In this document: positions 14,931 through 24,531 of the stretch, piece by piece
Layout of the letters: each line of letters opens with the position of its first letter
Position numbering within the stretch: the first letter of the stretch is position 1
Origin: Ornithinibacillus caprae
GTDB lineage: Bacteria > Bacillota > Bacilli > Bacillales > Amphibacillaceae
DNA length: 64,000 nt
Direction: 5' to 3'
Assembly (NCBI RefSeq): GCF_009728145.1
Contig: NZ_WOCA01000010.1
Coordinates: forward strand, 62,001-126,000
Made by a program: the position numbers and the translations under genes
Notes under the pieces: generated by a model
The model's input: only the letters and a program-made list of their open reading frames with translations
The model's database searches: none
What the model was told of the DNA's origin: nothing

Positions 14931-16697
14931 TTAGTCTTTAATTAGTCCTAATTTCTTTAGTCTTGCTCTAATTCCTCCTGGGTTCCTTGCATGTAACTCA
15001 GCTATTTCCTTAATTGACAAATTTTCATTGAACCTCTTAATTAATAATTCCTCTTCTTCAATTGTCCATTTAATATGAGAGTTAATAGGTAAGCCTAATT
15101 TATTTTTACGGTCTATTATTTTCTTTTGACTAGAATTGTAAGCAATCTCGGATTTGTATTTGTTTACTTCTTTTAATTTATTTATTAATTCAATACTATT
15201 ATAAATTTTTCCATTTACAGTTGAATAAACATTGTCTTTATTACTTGTTAGTAAGTTGTGTTTTATTAACCTTTTTCTTATGCCTTTTTCTCCTCTTCTG
15301 TGAAATGAAGACAATTGGTCAATAGTCATTCCATTTTTAAAATTGTTAATTAGTATTTCTTCTTCTTTCTTTGTCCAACGTGTATAATCATTTAATGGTC
15401 TTCCCCTTAATTGATTTTTTTTTGCTACTGATTCCTTATTTATTTTCATAGACTTATTAGGGGATGTAACTGGTCCCTTACCCTCTATATCATGAAAGTT
15501 ATTTGTCATATCTTTATGGAGTTTTATAAATTTTTGAAAAGAAACATTAGACTTTGATATAGAATAAGGAACGGTTAATAGTTTTAGGTCACTATGAAGT
15601 ATTAAAGCGTTAGTCTCAGTAACTGTTAGGGACAATTCTTCTCTTATAGTTCTAAATTGTGACCAATTAATCCGATTTCTATAGACTTTACTTTTTATTG
15701 CCTCTAATTTGGCATTATCTATATTATAATAAATTAATCGATTTATTGAACTATAATTTTCACCAATTAAATAACCAAATCCTTTATTAATACAGTACCT
15801 TTGTAATGCGATATATTTAATGATGTTATGATATAGCATCATTTGACTTCTAGCTTTAATTTCAACCAAGACACAACGGCCATCCTCGAACAACACTAGA
15901 AAATCAGGGTAATAGAACCTGTGAAACTCGTTTATTTTATAAGAGATTTTAACAGGCTGTTGAACATAGCCTTTTACATCCTTCAAAGATTCTAAATACA
16001 TACAGAATTTATATTCAATATTAGATTCATATTCTATAGTACGTTCATTCTTATTGCTAAAAAATTGACCTGTTATCGCATTGTTATCCCTATTAACTAA
16101 CCTTTTAGGTTCAATTAACTTGAACTCATCAGGATCTATTTTCGATATGGTTTCCGGCCATGCAACGTCGTTGAATAATCTATCAAATATTTGCTTCTGG
16201 GTCTCATTACTTTTATTTAAATTATTTTGTTCAATAAGAGCTTGTCGGAAAACAGAACGAACTTCCTTAGTCTTTTGTTTATACTCGCTACTAGAATAAA
16301 ATAAAGAAACAAAAAGATTTAAGTAATGTGGTTTATTCATGCGTAGTAATAACGATGCTATATTAATTGGATTTGCTTCCTGATTTGGTGTAATCCAGAT
16401 TGATAATAATGAGCGTAAGTTTTTCAAAGCAATAGTTGACTCTTTTTTAAATAATTTGCTGAGTTCTTGAAAAGATTTCGATTCAATTTGTCTTATTCTC
16501 TCGCGTGTAACACCAAACCGATCTCCTATTTCTTCAAGGGTTAATGGTTGTCCATCAGTAATGCCTAAACGAGTACTTACTATTTCATAGCTTCTATCCG
16601 TTAAGGTAGAACGAATAGCCTCAGATAAATAATAATCAAAAATATCTTCTACGTTATCTTCAATCTGAATTAAACTTGCTATTGTTTGATGGTCCAA
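14931..16697 (-). CDS. Sigma-4-like HTH / nuclease / Myb-like repeat protein
   Basis: 588 aa, TTG start at 16697 with AAGGGGGG. Three parts are visible. (1) Residues ~28–85 read like sigma-70 region 4: '[20 protein letters not shown]' followed by ESKSFQEL. (2) Residues ~225–300 hold a PD-(D/E)XK-type core: Glu in '[12 protein letters not shown]', Asp in '[12 protein letters not shown]', then '[10 protein letters not shown]', a TnsA-like arrangement. (3) Two Myb/SANT-like repeats at ~437 ('[17 protein letters not shown]') and ~544 ('[17 protein letters not shown]') each end in a 'GIRxRLxKxxL' helix. I do not know a described protein with this set. It is the outermost gene at the left end of the transposon; it could be defence, regulation or an element-linked nuclease. 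Confidence 0.7.
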   Translation of the reverse strand: MDHQTIASLIQIEDNVEDIFDYYLSEAIRSTLTDRSYEIVSTRLGITDGQPLTLEEIGDRFGVTRERIRQIESKSFQELSKLFKKESTIALKNLRSLLSIWITPNQEANPINIASLLLRMNKPHYLNLFVSLFYSSSEYKQKTKEVRSVFRQALIEQNNLNKSNETQKQIFDRLFNDVAWPETISKIDPDEFKLIEPKRLVNRDNNAITGQFFSNKNERTIEYESNIEYKFCMYLESLKDVKGYVQQPVKISYKINEFHRFYYPDFLVLFEDGRCVLVEIKARSQMMLYHNIIKYIALQRYCINKGFGYLIGENYSSINRLIYYNIDNAKLEAIKSKVYRNRINWSQFRTIREELSLTVTETNALILHSDLKLLTVPYSISKSNVSFQKFIKLHKDMTNNFHDIEGKGPVTSPNKSMKINKESVAKKNQLRGRPLNDYTRWTKKEEEILINNFKNGMTIDQLSSFHRRGEKGIRKRLIKHNLLTSNKDNVYSTVNGKIYNSIELINKLKEVNKYKSEIAYNSSQKKIIDRKNKLGLPINSHIKWTIEEEELLIKRFNENLSIKEIAELHARNPGGIRARLKKLGLIKD

Positions 16698-16828
16698 TTT
16701 ATTCCCCCCTTTTAAATTGAAGATAATTATCCATAGTCTTTTCTCTATAATTTTAGATTCTATGTTAACTTACTTATTTTTATAGTGAACTAAAAATCCC
16801 CTTAGAAATTTCTTTCTACTCATTGCTT

Positions 16829-17671
16829 TTAAACTCCTCTATACAATTTCAAAAATTCCTCATATTCCTTATCCGTTAATAACAGCTCGTAATTAGATTC
16901 CTCGGACTTAATAAATTTATCTATATTGGGAATAGTATTAATAAATTTTGATATTATATATCTATCTCTTCGAAACTGAAACACCTCCTCTAAATCAGTT
17001 GGAAAACATGGAATAGGAAAAGTTTCAGATGTCCTCTCATTGAAGTTAACTATAAAGTAAACACCTTTCCAATAATTAATATTTTTATTTTTCTTTGTGT
17101 CTTTACGATATGTTTTGCCAATCAACAACGGATAAACAGAATCGAGCTGTCTATGTCCTATATTTAATGATATTAATTTACCAAAAGCAAATCCGTCATC
17201 CTCTATTTGAGTATAGAAATCCCGATAATATTTATAATGAACAGAGTTATATTTATCTTCTCTTAATAAATCTTCAATGTCCTCCCAAAATAAAATATCA
17301 ACGTTAAACAAATTCTTATTTATATTCTCATCAGATAAAGAACGAACATAAGCTTGAATCTTACTATCTCTTTCTGCGGTGGTATAAAATATATAATGTG
17401 AAAGGTTCGGGTTAAAACCATAGGCTTTCTTTATTTCGTTTTTTATCTCTTCTTCCTTAATACTTCCGTTTTTTTTTACTTTGCATTGAATTCCTATCCA
17501 CTCAGAACTCTGTTTAATACGCGCAAAAATATCCACACCATCTTGTCTTTGCCCTCTTCGTCCATTTCTATTAACATTTTCATATTGACCTGTTTGCTTA
17601 ACTAAATCTAAACATAATTTCTCAAACATTTCTTCATTTTCAATTCTAGGTATTTCTATCCCAAAATTCAT
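16829..17671 (-). CDS. Mrr-like nuclease-domain protein
   Basis: 280 aa, ATG at 17671 with GGAGGGAAG. The N-terminal ~120 residues fit the restriction-endonuclease (Mrr_cat) fold: 'FEKLCLDLVKQ', 'GQRQDGVDIFA' (Asp at ~residue 45) and 'WIGIQCKVKK' (Gln-x-Lys at ~62–64), then 'HYIFYTTAERDSKIQAYV'. The C-terminal part is not recognised. It is the third and last gene of a group starting with the STAND NTPase at 22234 (gaps of 42 and 81 bases), so it probably belongs to one defence locus with it. It is unusual that the group has a second nuclease domain besides the one on the NTPase. Confidence 0.7.
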   Translation of the reverse strand: MNFGIEIPRIENEEMFEKLCLDLVKQTGQYENVNRNGRRGQRQDGVDIFARIKQSSEWIGIQCKVKKNGSIKEEEIKNEIKKAYGFNPNLSHYIFYTTAERDSKIQAYVRSLSDENINKNLFNVDILFWEDIEDLLREDKYNSVHYKYYRDFYTQIEDDGFAFGKLISLNIGHRQLDSVYPLLIGKTYRKDTKKNKNINYWKGVYFIVNFNERTSETFPIPCFPTDLEEVFQFRRDRYIISKFINTIPNIDKFIKSEESNYELLLTDKEYEEFLKLYRGV

Positions 17672-17752
17672 TAAACTTCCCTCCAGTAGAATTAGTTTGA
17701 ATCTATAATATGCTAAATATAAAAGAGTTTTTGTAAATCTGTAAGATAATCT

Positions 17753-18382
17753 TTATAATTCCACAGTTGATTCTAATTCACCAGGGTCAATCTCTTGTAA
17801 TATTCGGTTACCTAAAATTCGCACTGTTAAATACACAACTAGAGCATCTGATACAGTAAATAGTCTTTGTCTTGCTCTATCCTGATTCACTTCATGTTTT
17901 GATTTATTAAACAGTTTTATAAATACATACAAACTTTCGATTGTTTTTTTATCTAGTAATTGCATCTGGCCTAATTGATGTACTACTTTTCCCAGAGTTG
18001 AATTGAAGTTCCTCAATTTCCTTAGTTTTTGATTCACAATTAGATAAAACCTTGTTGTTGCTTCTAAATGCATACCAGCATATTGAACAACATACCTAGA
18101 TCCATATCTTATATCTCGTATATCCATCTCACTCGATGCATATTGTAAAGGTCTAAAAATACTACGCTTAATACCATAAGGAAAAGGGTTATTAGCAGGA
18201 TGTTTTGGTAAGTTATAACCACCTAGACCACCAATTTCTTCATCTACTTTCCAAAAGGCATCTAATGAATACTTTTTTTCTTTATTATCTATTTCCGTAA
18301 TCGTCTCACTTACTACTTGTTTTTGATATTCATTTAATACATGTTCATAAAGCCACTGTGATTCTTCTAAAGCTCTATACAT
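17753..18382 (-). CDS. Unknown protein in STAND-NTPase operon
   Basis: About 209 aa. ATG at 18382 (MYRALEESQWLYEHVLNEY) is chosen because GGGAGG precedes it; the upstream GTG overlaps that site. The protein is soluble and mainly helical, with 'GYNLPKHPANNPFPYGIKRS' in the middle and a C-terminal helical part 'ESLYVFIKLFNKSKHEVNQD'. The latter resembles helical segments of HEPN-like proteins, but no R-x4-6-H motif is clear. It lies 42 bases after the NTPase gene and is presumably co-expressed with it. Confidence 0.6.
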   Translation of the reverse strand: MYRALEESQWLYEHVLNEYQKQVVSETITEIDNKEKKYSLDAFWKVDEEIGGLGGYNLPKHPANNPFPYGIKRSIFRPLQYASSEMDIRDIRYGSRYVVQYAGMHLEATTRFYLIVNQKLRKLRNFNSTLGKVVHQLGQMQLLDKKTIESLYVFIKLFNKSKHEVNQDRARQRLFTVSDALVVYLTVRILGNRILQEIDPGELESTVEL

Positions 18383-18424
18383 ATATCCTCCCACTTTACC
18401 TCTGTACTAAACTAAAAATAATTA

Positions 18425-21400
18425 TCAATATTCAAAGTGCTCCATTCTCCTATCACTTTCTAACTCTTCTTTTCTCATCTGTTCAATTCTTTTAATTTGT
18501 TCCTCATTTAATATTTTTGCCCAACTACTTAATTCCTGTTTTTCTTCATCAAGAAATTTAATAACTAAACTTCTTCGTTCATCAAAAATACTTGCCATTG
18601 ACCCCGAATGCACTCCTCCTAGACTAGTGTAACTAAATAGATTTAATTTAATATAATTTAAGATATCCTCATTTTTATAAAAGTTATCTATAATATATAT
18701 CCCTAACTTTGACCAATGATATTTACTTTCAGTTTTTCTGTATAACTTTACATTTTCTAACAGCATCTTTACTCTAATATATCGCTTCTCAAGTTCTACA
18801 CCCTCAATCCAATTTATCAGTAACTCCTCGCCAATATTACATAAAGGATTATTCCCAAAATCATATCTAAATGTAAAGCCTTCTTCTGAATAAGCATCTA
18901 GTGTTGACTTTAAAAAATCATGCGGCTTAACAATAGCTAAGGCTTCCAAAATCTCTTCAATATTAAACTCATAAATTCTTAAACTATTAATCCCAGCTAA
19001 TATTATAGATAATAACTCGATAAATTTTTCATTTGAATTCGGTAATGAATAGACAAATCTAATGATTTTGCTATACTCATAGCTATCGAATAACCTAGAT
19101 TTTATTTCTTTTGAGAATATAGTCATTAAGGATTCATGCATCAATTCTATTATTGGTTCATTTCCTGATAACTTCTCTTTCATAATGAAGATTAATTCAT
19201 ATAGAAAATGTGCAATTATATCAAAATCACCATATGAATTCTTGATTTCATTTAATAACTCTAAATATTTTTCTGGATTAATTTCATCATTTAGCCTCAA
19301 ATTCCTTAAGGAGAAAATATAGTTTTGAGGAAAAAATTTATCTTTAATCAGCTGTATAAGTCTGTTTATCCCTTCTGAATCCGTAAATAAAAAGTTCTGT
19401 AAACACATAAGAACATTTATATAGTTTGACTCAACTAGTTCATCAAAGACTTCGTTTACTAATGATTTACTAAATTGAGATATAGCACCTATTAAAAAAG
19501 GCCTATAACCTTCTTTTCTATTAATTACATCTAGATTTCCCTTAATCAAAAACCATAATTCTTGTTTGTCATTATAGTTTTTACTTAATACACTACCTAT
19601 TGTTTCAAGGTACCTATTCTGCTTTTCCAATAGATCTGGAAAATACTTAATTAATATACTTTTTTCTTCACTTAGAAACTCACCTATTTTGAGTGATTGA
19701 AATATGATTATATTATCGGTTTCAGATACTGTTGCGTCTTCACTTTCTTCAAATACCTCGAACAATTCTAGATATAATCTATTTGAAGTTAAAAATATTT
19801 GTAAACGTTCCTCCAGACTATTCGGTCGTAATTTAGCTTCCAATATTTCTAATCTGTCTATTAATGACTGATCCATTCTTTTGCTATCATATTTTAGAAT
19901 AAGCTTTATACTTATCCAACCTTCTACCCAAAAACCTCTATTATGCATACTTAAGCATATAAATTCAACTACTTTAAAACAGTATCTTTGAGACCATATA
20001 CTTCTTAGGTTCTTTGCTATAATTGTTGAAATTTCATTTGATATATTTTCAGTCGAATGTTTGTCCAAACAAAATTCAGCTACTTTTCTATACCATTGCT
20101 CTATTTCACTACCTAGTTTAGGAAGATAACCTAAATCTCTAATATGGCCTCCAAAATTAGATAGGCCATATCCCGAAAAACTTCCTGCTTCCATCATTTC
20201 GTCTAAAAGATTTAGTCCTAATGCTTGTTCTTTTTCCTGTTTTGATAAAAGCAAACGCTCAATTATTTCTAACCTTTGTTCAATAGTAGCATGTGTATGA
20301 GATAGATAAAGATGAAATAGTTTTTTTAGTAAGTCCCTAGTAGAATTGACATTTTCTCTTACTGTTTCTTTTAATGCCATCTTTATTAGTAACTGTACAC
20401 TTCTTGTGAAATATTCTTGATCGTATGCAAGATGAATAAGCAACCTACTTAATCGGCTATATTGAGGATTCTCCCTTGAAAAAAAGTAATCAGCATACTC
20501 TTTTTGATTAATTTCTTCGAGAGTTTTCAATGTTAATTCAATATTCAAAGGGGCGACACACTCTAACAAATGCATTTTCTTTTCATCCATATTAGATACA
20601 TCTTCTATTAATCCACTATTTTCAATCCACTCTTCAGCAAATTTTTTGGCCTTCTCCGAAAAATGAAGGTAACTTAAACGTTTTGTAAACGATCTATATA
20701 ATCTCCACTCTGCTTTATTCTCAAAAACATTCTTCAATTCATAAAATGGAATATTCTCTAATGCATTTATCGCCAATTTATTCGCTAAGGCATGCGGTAA
20801 AAAAGCTCTATAGACTCCACGTTTTTGAATTAAATCTCTAGATTCTAGTTCGTTGACATTTCTTAAAAACTCTCTAATTGTTATTCCAGCCAAATCACTT
20901 AAAAGTCTAATCTCCAAATTTTCTGGTGAGCTTGTATCAATATTAAACGAGTAAACTAATGAACATACTTCGGCAACGATTTCTAGATTATTATTTTCTT
21001 CATTTCGTTGTTTAAATAATCGACTAAATATTGTTTTATCGGGTAATGACGATACATTTTCACCTCTATTAACAACACTTGCCAAAGCATTTGCAATTCT
21101 AAAATTCCCTCCAGATAACTTAGCTATATGTCTTGCACTACTATGATCTATATGTTCGTATCTTTCCAAAATCAACTGCGATATTACATTTTCAGAAGCA
21201 CTTTCTAAATGGTATACTTCTGTTTCCTCTTTCGTTTCATCCTTAACATCATATTCAATAGTCAGTAGACTAATATTATCTGTGCTTGCAGTTTTGAGAA
21301 TGCTTGTTAATTCTTTATGTAATTCTGGAGGACAATTATCTATAAATAAGTACGTTTTAGTTTTCTTCCTAATTAGTTGTTCTAACATCTGTTTAGGTGA

Positions 21401-22234
21401 AGGATTCGGGTTATCTCCTATATCTGTATATAGAACTAATGATTTCTCCAAAGCATTTTTGCCTACTCTTTCATCAAATAAAGCTTGAACGAAACGAGTT
21501 TTACCGACTCCTGAAAGCCCTACTAATCGTATTATTGTTTTTGAATCTTCTAATTCTAATCTTAATTTATTTAATCCCTCTTCAATAGAGATAGATTGTG
21601 AGTTGCTACCCTTATTTGAAAATCTAACATTTTCATCTAAAAGATACTCTTCTTCAATTCCCATTGGACAATACGCCCAATTTTCGTATCCTTTCCAGCC
21701 TTCTATAACTCTTCCAACTTTTTTTCTTACCCATGCAACCAATGATGGATATGTATTTACCCATGTGGCAGTCCTTTGGCTATCATAAAAATCTAAAAAT
21801 ATATCGGATTCTGGAATATAGTTGTCAATCACTTTTCTCATAGCTTTTCTTCTGGCATTTAACGCACCTTCTGCCGTAGAACTCTGGCTACTAATTATTA
21901 TATATGCACCATTTCTTTGAACTAAACTCCTAATCGATTCTCTTAATATTTCTTTAGGTGCCATTTCTTTTGGAATTTCTGATGCAGGCATTTTTGGTTT
22001 TTTAACTTGAAATCCAGTATTCTTTCTAGGTATGAACCCTTGTTTCCAACTATCTTCATCGTAATTAACCCTCACATCTATTCCGCCATCTTTAGCATTC
22101 TGATGACCACCATAGGTTACTCCATGAGTAGTTAAACCCTTACTAGAAACTTCAGCTTCACACAAATAACCTATTAATAATCGTAAATCAGTATCGGTTA
22201 ATGAAGAAATGTCTTGTGGTGTAACTTCTAACAA
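18425..22234 (-). CDS. Nuclease-STAND NTPase (Avs-like antiviral ATPase)
   Basis: 1269 aa, TTG start at 22234 with GGTGGGGG. The N-terminal ~150 residues look like an Mrr-type nuclease: 'AKDGGIDVRVNYDED' (Asp ~51) and 'NTGFQVKKPKMP' (Gln-x-Lys ~75–77). A P-loop follows at ~241: 'IIRLVGLSGVGKTRFVQALF'; Walker B is 'TKTYLFIDNCP' (~298), then 'LSGGNFRIANALASVV' as in the winged/arm region of STAND ATPases. The last ~750 residues are helical repeats, usually the sensor. The layout (effector, STAND, sensor) matches Avs proteins that recognise phage proteins and then cut DNA. Its exact Avs type cannot be told; it may be a related, unnamed group. Confidence 0.75.
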   Translation of the reverse strand: MLEVTPQDISSLTDTDLRLLIGYLCEAEVSSKGLTTHGVTYGGHQNAKDGGIDVRVNYDEDSWKQGFIPRKNTGFQVKKPKMPASEIPKEMAPKEILRESIRSLVQRNGAYIIISSQSSTAEGALNARRKAMRKVIDNYIPESDIFLDFYDSQRTATWVNTYPSLVAWVRKKVGRVIEGWKGYENWAYCPMGIEEEYLLDENVRFSNKGSNSQSISIEEGLNKLRLELEDSKTIIRLVGLSGVGKTRFVQALFDERVGKNALEKSLVLYTDIGDNPNPSPKQMLEQLIRKKTKTYLFIDNCPPELHKELTSILKTASTDNISLLTIEYDVKDETKEETEVYHLESASENVISQLILERYEHIDHSSARHIAKLSGGNFRIANALASVVNRGENVSSLPDKTIFSRLFKQRNEENNNLEIVAEVCSLVYSFNIDTSSPENLEIRLLSDLAGITIREFLRNVNELESRDLIQKRGVYRAFLPHALANKLAINALENIPFYELKNVFENKAEWRLYRSFTKRLSYLHFSEKAKKFAEEWIENSGLIEDVSNMDEKKMHLLECVAPLNIELTLKTLEEINQKEYADYFFSRENPQYSRLSRLLIHLAYDQEYFTRSVQLLIKMALKETVRENVNSTRDLLKKLFHLYLSHTHATIEQRLEIIERLLLSKQEKEQALGLNLLDEMMEAGSFSGYGLSNFGGHIRDLGYLPKLGSEIEQWYRKVAEFCLDKHSTENISNEISTIIAKNLRSIWSQRYCFKVVEFICLSMHNRGFWVEGWISIKLILKYDSKRMDQSLIDRLEILEAKLRPNSLEERLQIFLTSNRLYLELFEVFEESEDATVSETDNIIIFQSLKIGEFLSEEKSILIKYFPDLLEKQNRYLETIGSVLSKNYNDKQELWFLIKGNLDVINRKEGYRPFLIGAISQFSKSLVNEVFDELVESNYINVLMCLQNFLFTDSEGINRLIQLIKDKFFPQNYIFSLRNLRLNDEINPEKYLELLNEIKNSYGDFDIIAHFLYELIFIMKEKLSGNEPIIELMHESLMTIFSKEIKSRLFDSYEYSKIIRFVYSLPNSNEKFIELLSIILAGINSLRIYEFNIEEILEALAIVKPHDFLKSTLDAYSEEGFTFRYDFGNNPLCNIGEELLINWIEGVELEKRYIRVKMLLENVKLYRKTESKYHWSKLGIYIIDNFYKNEDILNYIKLNLFSYTSLGGVHSGSMASIFDERRSLVIKFLDEEKQELSSWAKILNEEQIKRIEQMRKEELESDRRMEHFEY

Positions 22235-22817
22235 TCAAACCCCCACCTTCAATATCTACTTTATAATTATTTTCTCTTTGTTTTTCTAGCTCTATGCTCA
22301 TTATTTCCATCTATATTTAAACAAGTTGTACGACCTAATGAAGAACATCTAGAGTTCTAACCAAGGGCTTATTATCTATAAACCCAGACTGTATTTTAGC
22401 TGCTTAGTATATAAATATACAAATATTTCTTGCATCTTTCTATTGTTAGTAAGAGACCACTAAACTTCTTTTTTTTACCCGTTTTTTCAGAAAAATATAA
22501 AATTATCTCTTACGGATATCATACCGAAGAGATAATTTTCAATCAAACTTTATTATTAAATATGAATAATTATTTCAAACAATTGCATTTACTCTTATAT
22601 GAAGTTTCTTCATGTTCTTATTTATTTGTACAATGTTCTTAATAAAGTAAAAACCTTGATATAGCCGGTTACTTTTGCTATATCAAGGTTTCATTTGTTA
22701 TGCCATTGATATTATTAAACTAAGTCAAAGTTAATTATTTTATATGACAGTATTTAATATAACTCACGTGAACTCAAATTAATTATGTCACAAAAAATAA
22801 GATCTTTACTATTTTAT
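22235..22817. other. Gene-less stretch with two strong hairpins
   Basis: No convincing gene. A perfect 12-bp stem AAAATTATCTCT (22499..22510) / AGAGATAATTTT (22528..22539) and a perfect 15-bp stem AAACCTTGATATAGC (22651..22665) / GCTATATCAAGGTTT (22677..22691) lie ~110 bases apart. The second is followed by TTTTT on the minus strand and fits the terminator of the acetyltransferase gene. The first has no gene ending beside it; the piece between could hold a small RNA. Confidence 0.5.
22651..22691 (-). terminator. Terminator of the acetyltransferase gene
   Basis: 15-bp perfect stem with GGTTTTTAC following on the minus strand, ~130 bases after the GNAT stop codon. Confidence 0.65.
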
Positions 22818-23282
22818 CTATTTTAATTCCTTTTCCAAAGTTATGTTAGTTATAGATAAGTACTTACACGCAATTTCTTTCGATAAGTAGCTATTAATAC
22901 CCGGCCATATTGCTTTATAATCTTGCTTATACAACCAGTTAATAGCCTCTTTCCCAGTGGGGTTACACTCTCGTACGACTGTTACTGTTTTTTTAAATCC
23001 TTTGTTTAATGCTTCTATCTCTAATTTCCTTAAAATCTCAGTTCCAACGCCTTTATTTTGATGGTTTTTATGGATTGATATTGATAACTCTGCATCATTT
23101 TCTTCATATTTTATCCATCCGTAACCTAAAGTCTCATTAGTATCATTAAGTAAGGTCCACCAATCTCCTGATAATGGGGCTTCCATTTCTATTTTAGATA
23201 AATTAAATGCACATGGATTATTACCAATAATATTTTCTCTAGATTCGTTCCACATTGGTTCTTTTTCTTTTATCCATTTCAT
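22818..23282 (-). CDS. GNAT-family acetyltransferase
   Basis: 154 aa, ATG at 23282 with CAGGAGTGG. The acetyl-CoA loop of the GNAT fold is visible as 'HKNHQNKGVGTEILRKLE' (R/Q-x-x-G-x-G/A-type with NKGVGT) at ~residues 75–92; before it 'GYGWIKYEENDAELSI' gives the beta-4 strand and after it 'VVRECNPTGKEAINWLYKQD' fits the C-terminal motif. The acceptor substrate is unknown. No antitoxin-like partner lies next to it, so a TacT-type toxin is not indicated. Placed between two putative defence loci as a stand-alone cargo gene. Confidence 0.75.
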   Translation of the reverse strand: MKWIKEKEPMWNESRENIIGNNPCAFNLSKIEMEAPLSGDWWTLLNDTNETLGYGWIKYEENDAELSISIHKNHQNKGVGTEILRKLEIEALNKGFKKTVTVVRECNPTGKEAINWLYKQDYKAIWPGINSYLSKEIACKYLSITNITLEKELK

Positions 23283-23330
23283 AGAGCCACTCCTGAGTAA
23301 TTACTTATTTTAATTATTTTATTTTTTGCT

Positions 23331-24485
23331 TTAATTCCTCATAGCAAACGAACGAGCTAGTAATACTCCCACTATAATATCCAAAGACATCTGCGTCCCT
23401 GGATATAGTAATGGATTAATATACCAAGGTCCATCCTTCCCGTACCATGTAACCCATAAGTAATCAGGAATAAGCACAATAACTAAAAGTATTATAGATG
23501 GGAATAAAGTCCAGCTAATTTTTACATGACCCCTGATTATACCTTTTATACTTTTAAATTCTAGTAATACACCAATTAACAGTCCATAAAGTGTTAACAA
23601 GTAATATTGGTATAGTTTTAGGCTGTTTATATTATTTTCATCAGGAAATCTATCCAACATATTAGAACTAAGATAAGTTAATAATATAATTGCAATTACA
23701 GCACTTATTTTTGATATTACGCTATTCTTGTTTATTGTTTTATTTCTATGTTGCTTCAAATTTCCTTTTTCTGCTTCTGCCTTTACTCTCTCCCATTCAT
23801 TTTTTAAATAAACTCTTAATAAACTACTAAAATTTTCTATATTTTTCATGAGAGTTGTTTGTCCTTCATATCCGTATCTCTTCTTAAATAATTCATTTAA
23901 TTGCTTATTCGTTTCGCTATGCAAACGAGGAGCTTTCTTAATAAGTTTAGTTTCGTCCCACTCTATGATCTTTTCTTTCTTTGCTACTTCTCTTAGTGCT
24001 TTTAAATACATTTCTTTCATAAAAGGCTTATTACTCGGTTCAGTTAAAACCTTTAGTTTTTCTTCATCAGTCATTTTTAATAAATCTATAACATCATATA
24101 ATTCAAAAACATGACTACTAATCTCATCCATAATTGTTATGATTTCATTATCTGAATCATCTTTGTAATTTAAATGTAATTTTAATTCTGAGCTTACTCG
24201 AACAATCTTATCTAAATACTGAGCTCTTTTAGTTAGGTCTTTTTCAAAAGCTTCTTTATGATTATGAATTTTTGTGAGTGAGATATACTCTGAAGATAGT
24301 TCCCTTAGCTTTGACATCCATTTGACCCGCTCAGTAGTAATTGCATTTACAAATAACTCTTTTTTGTTTTTTGTATAATTTATTAACACATTCCAAAGCC
24401 CTACCAAGAGCGTCGCAAGTACTCCAATTAACATGACAAGCTCTCTCCAAGTAAAACTTCCATTTATAAATTGATGAGATTCCAT
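23331..24485 (-). CDS. Membrane protein with N- and C-terminal helices
   Basis: About 384 aa; the ATG at 24485 (MESHQFINGSFTWREL) has GGAGGGG six bases upstream, better than the longer frame, which would overlap the preceding gene. One membrane helix near residues 14–33 (MLIGVLATLLVGLWNVLI) is followed by ~220 mostly helical, charged residues on the inside ('VNAITTERVKWMSKLRELSS'), then four hydrophobic segments between ~260 and 380. No known domain. It follows the gene at 24532 with a 46-base gap and is probably its partner. A cytoplasmic sensing part plus membrane domain is common for abortive-infection effectors; this is inference. Confidence 0.6.
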   Translation of the reverse strand: MESHQFINGSFTWRELVMLIGVLATLLVGLWNVLINYTKNKKELFVNAITTERVKWMSKLRELSSEYISLTKIHNHKEAFEKDLTKRAQYLDKIVRVSSELKLHLNYKDDSDNEIITIMDEISSHVFELYDVIDLLKMTDEEKLKVLTEPSNKPFMKEMYLKALREVAKKEKIIEWDETKLIKKAPRLHSETNKQLNELFKKRYGYEGQTTLMKNIENFSSLLRVYLKNEWERVKAEAEKGNLKQHRNKTINKNSVISKISAVIAIILLTYLSSNMLDRFPDENNINSLKLYQYYLLTLYGLLIGVLLEFKSIKGIIRGHVKISWTLFPSIILLVIVLIPDYLWVTWYGKDGPWYINPLLYPGTQMSLDIIVGVLLARSFAMRN

Positions 24486-24531
24486 CTTTCCCCTCCTAAT
24501 TACAAGATAAAAAGGATAATTAAAATTAAAT

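Noticed and set aside
14749-14931. 60-aa open frame at the left transposon end
   Set aside because: It lies across TnsB-type boxes and a terminator stem, has no ribosome binding site and no sensible protein composition.
22818-23282. TacT-type toxin acetyltransferase
   Set aside because: GNAT fold fits, but no RHH/DUF1778 antitoxin gene lies next to it.
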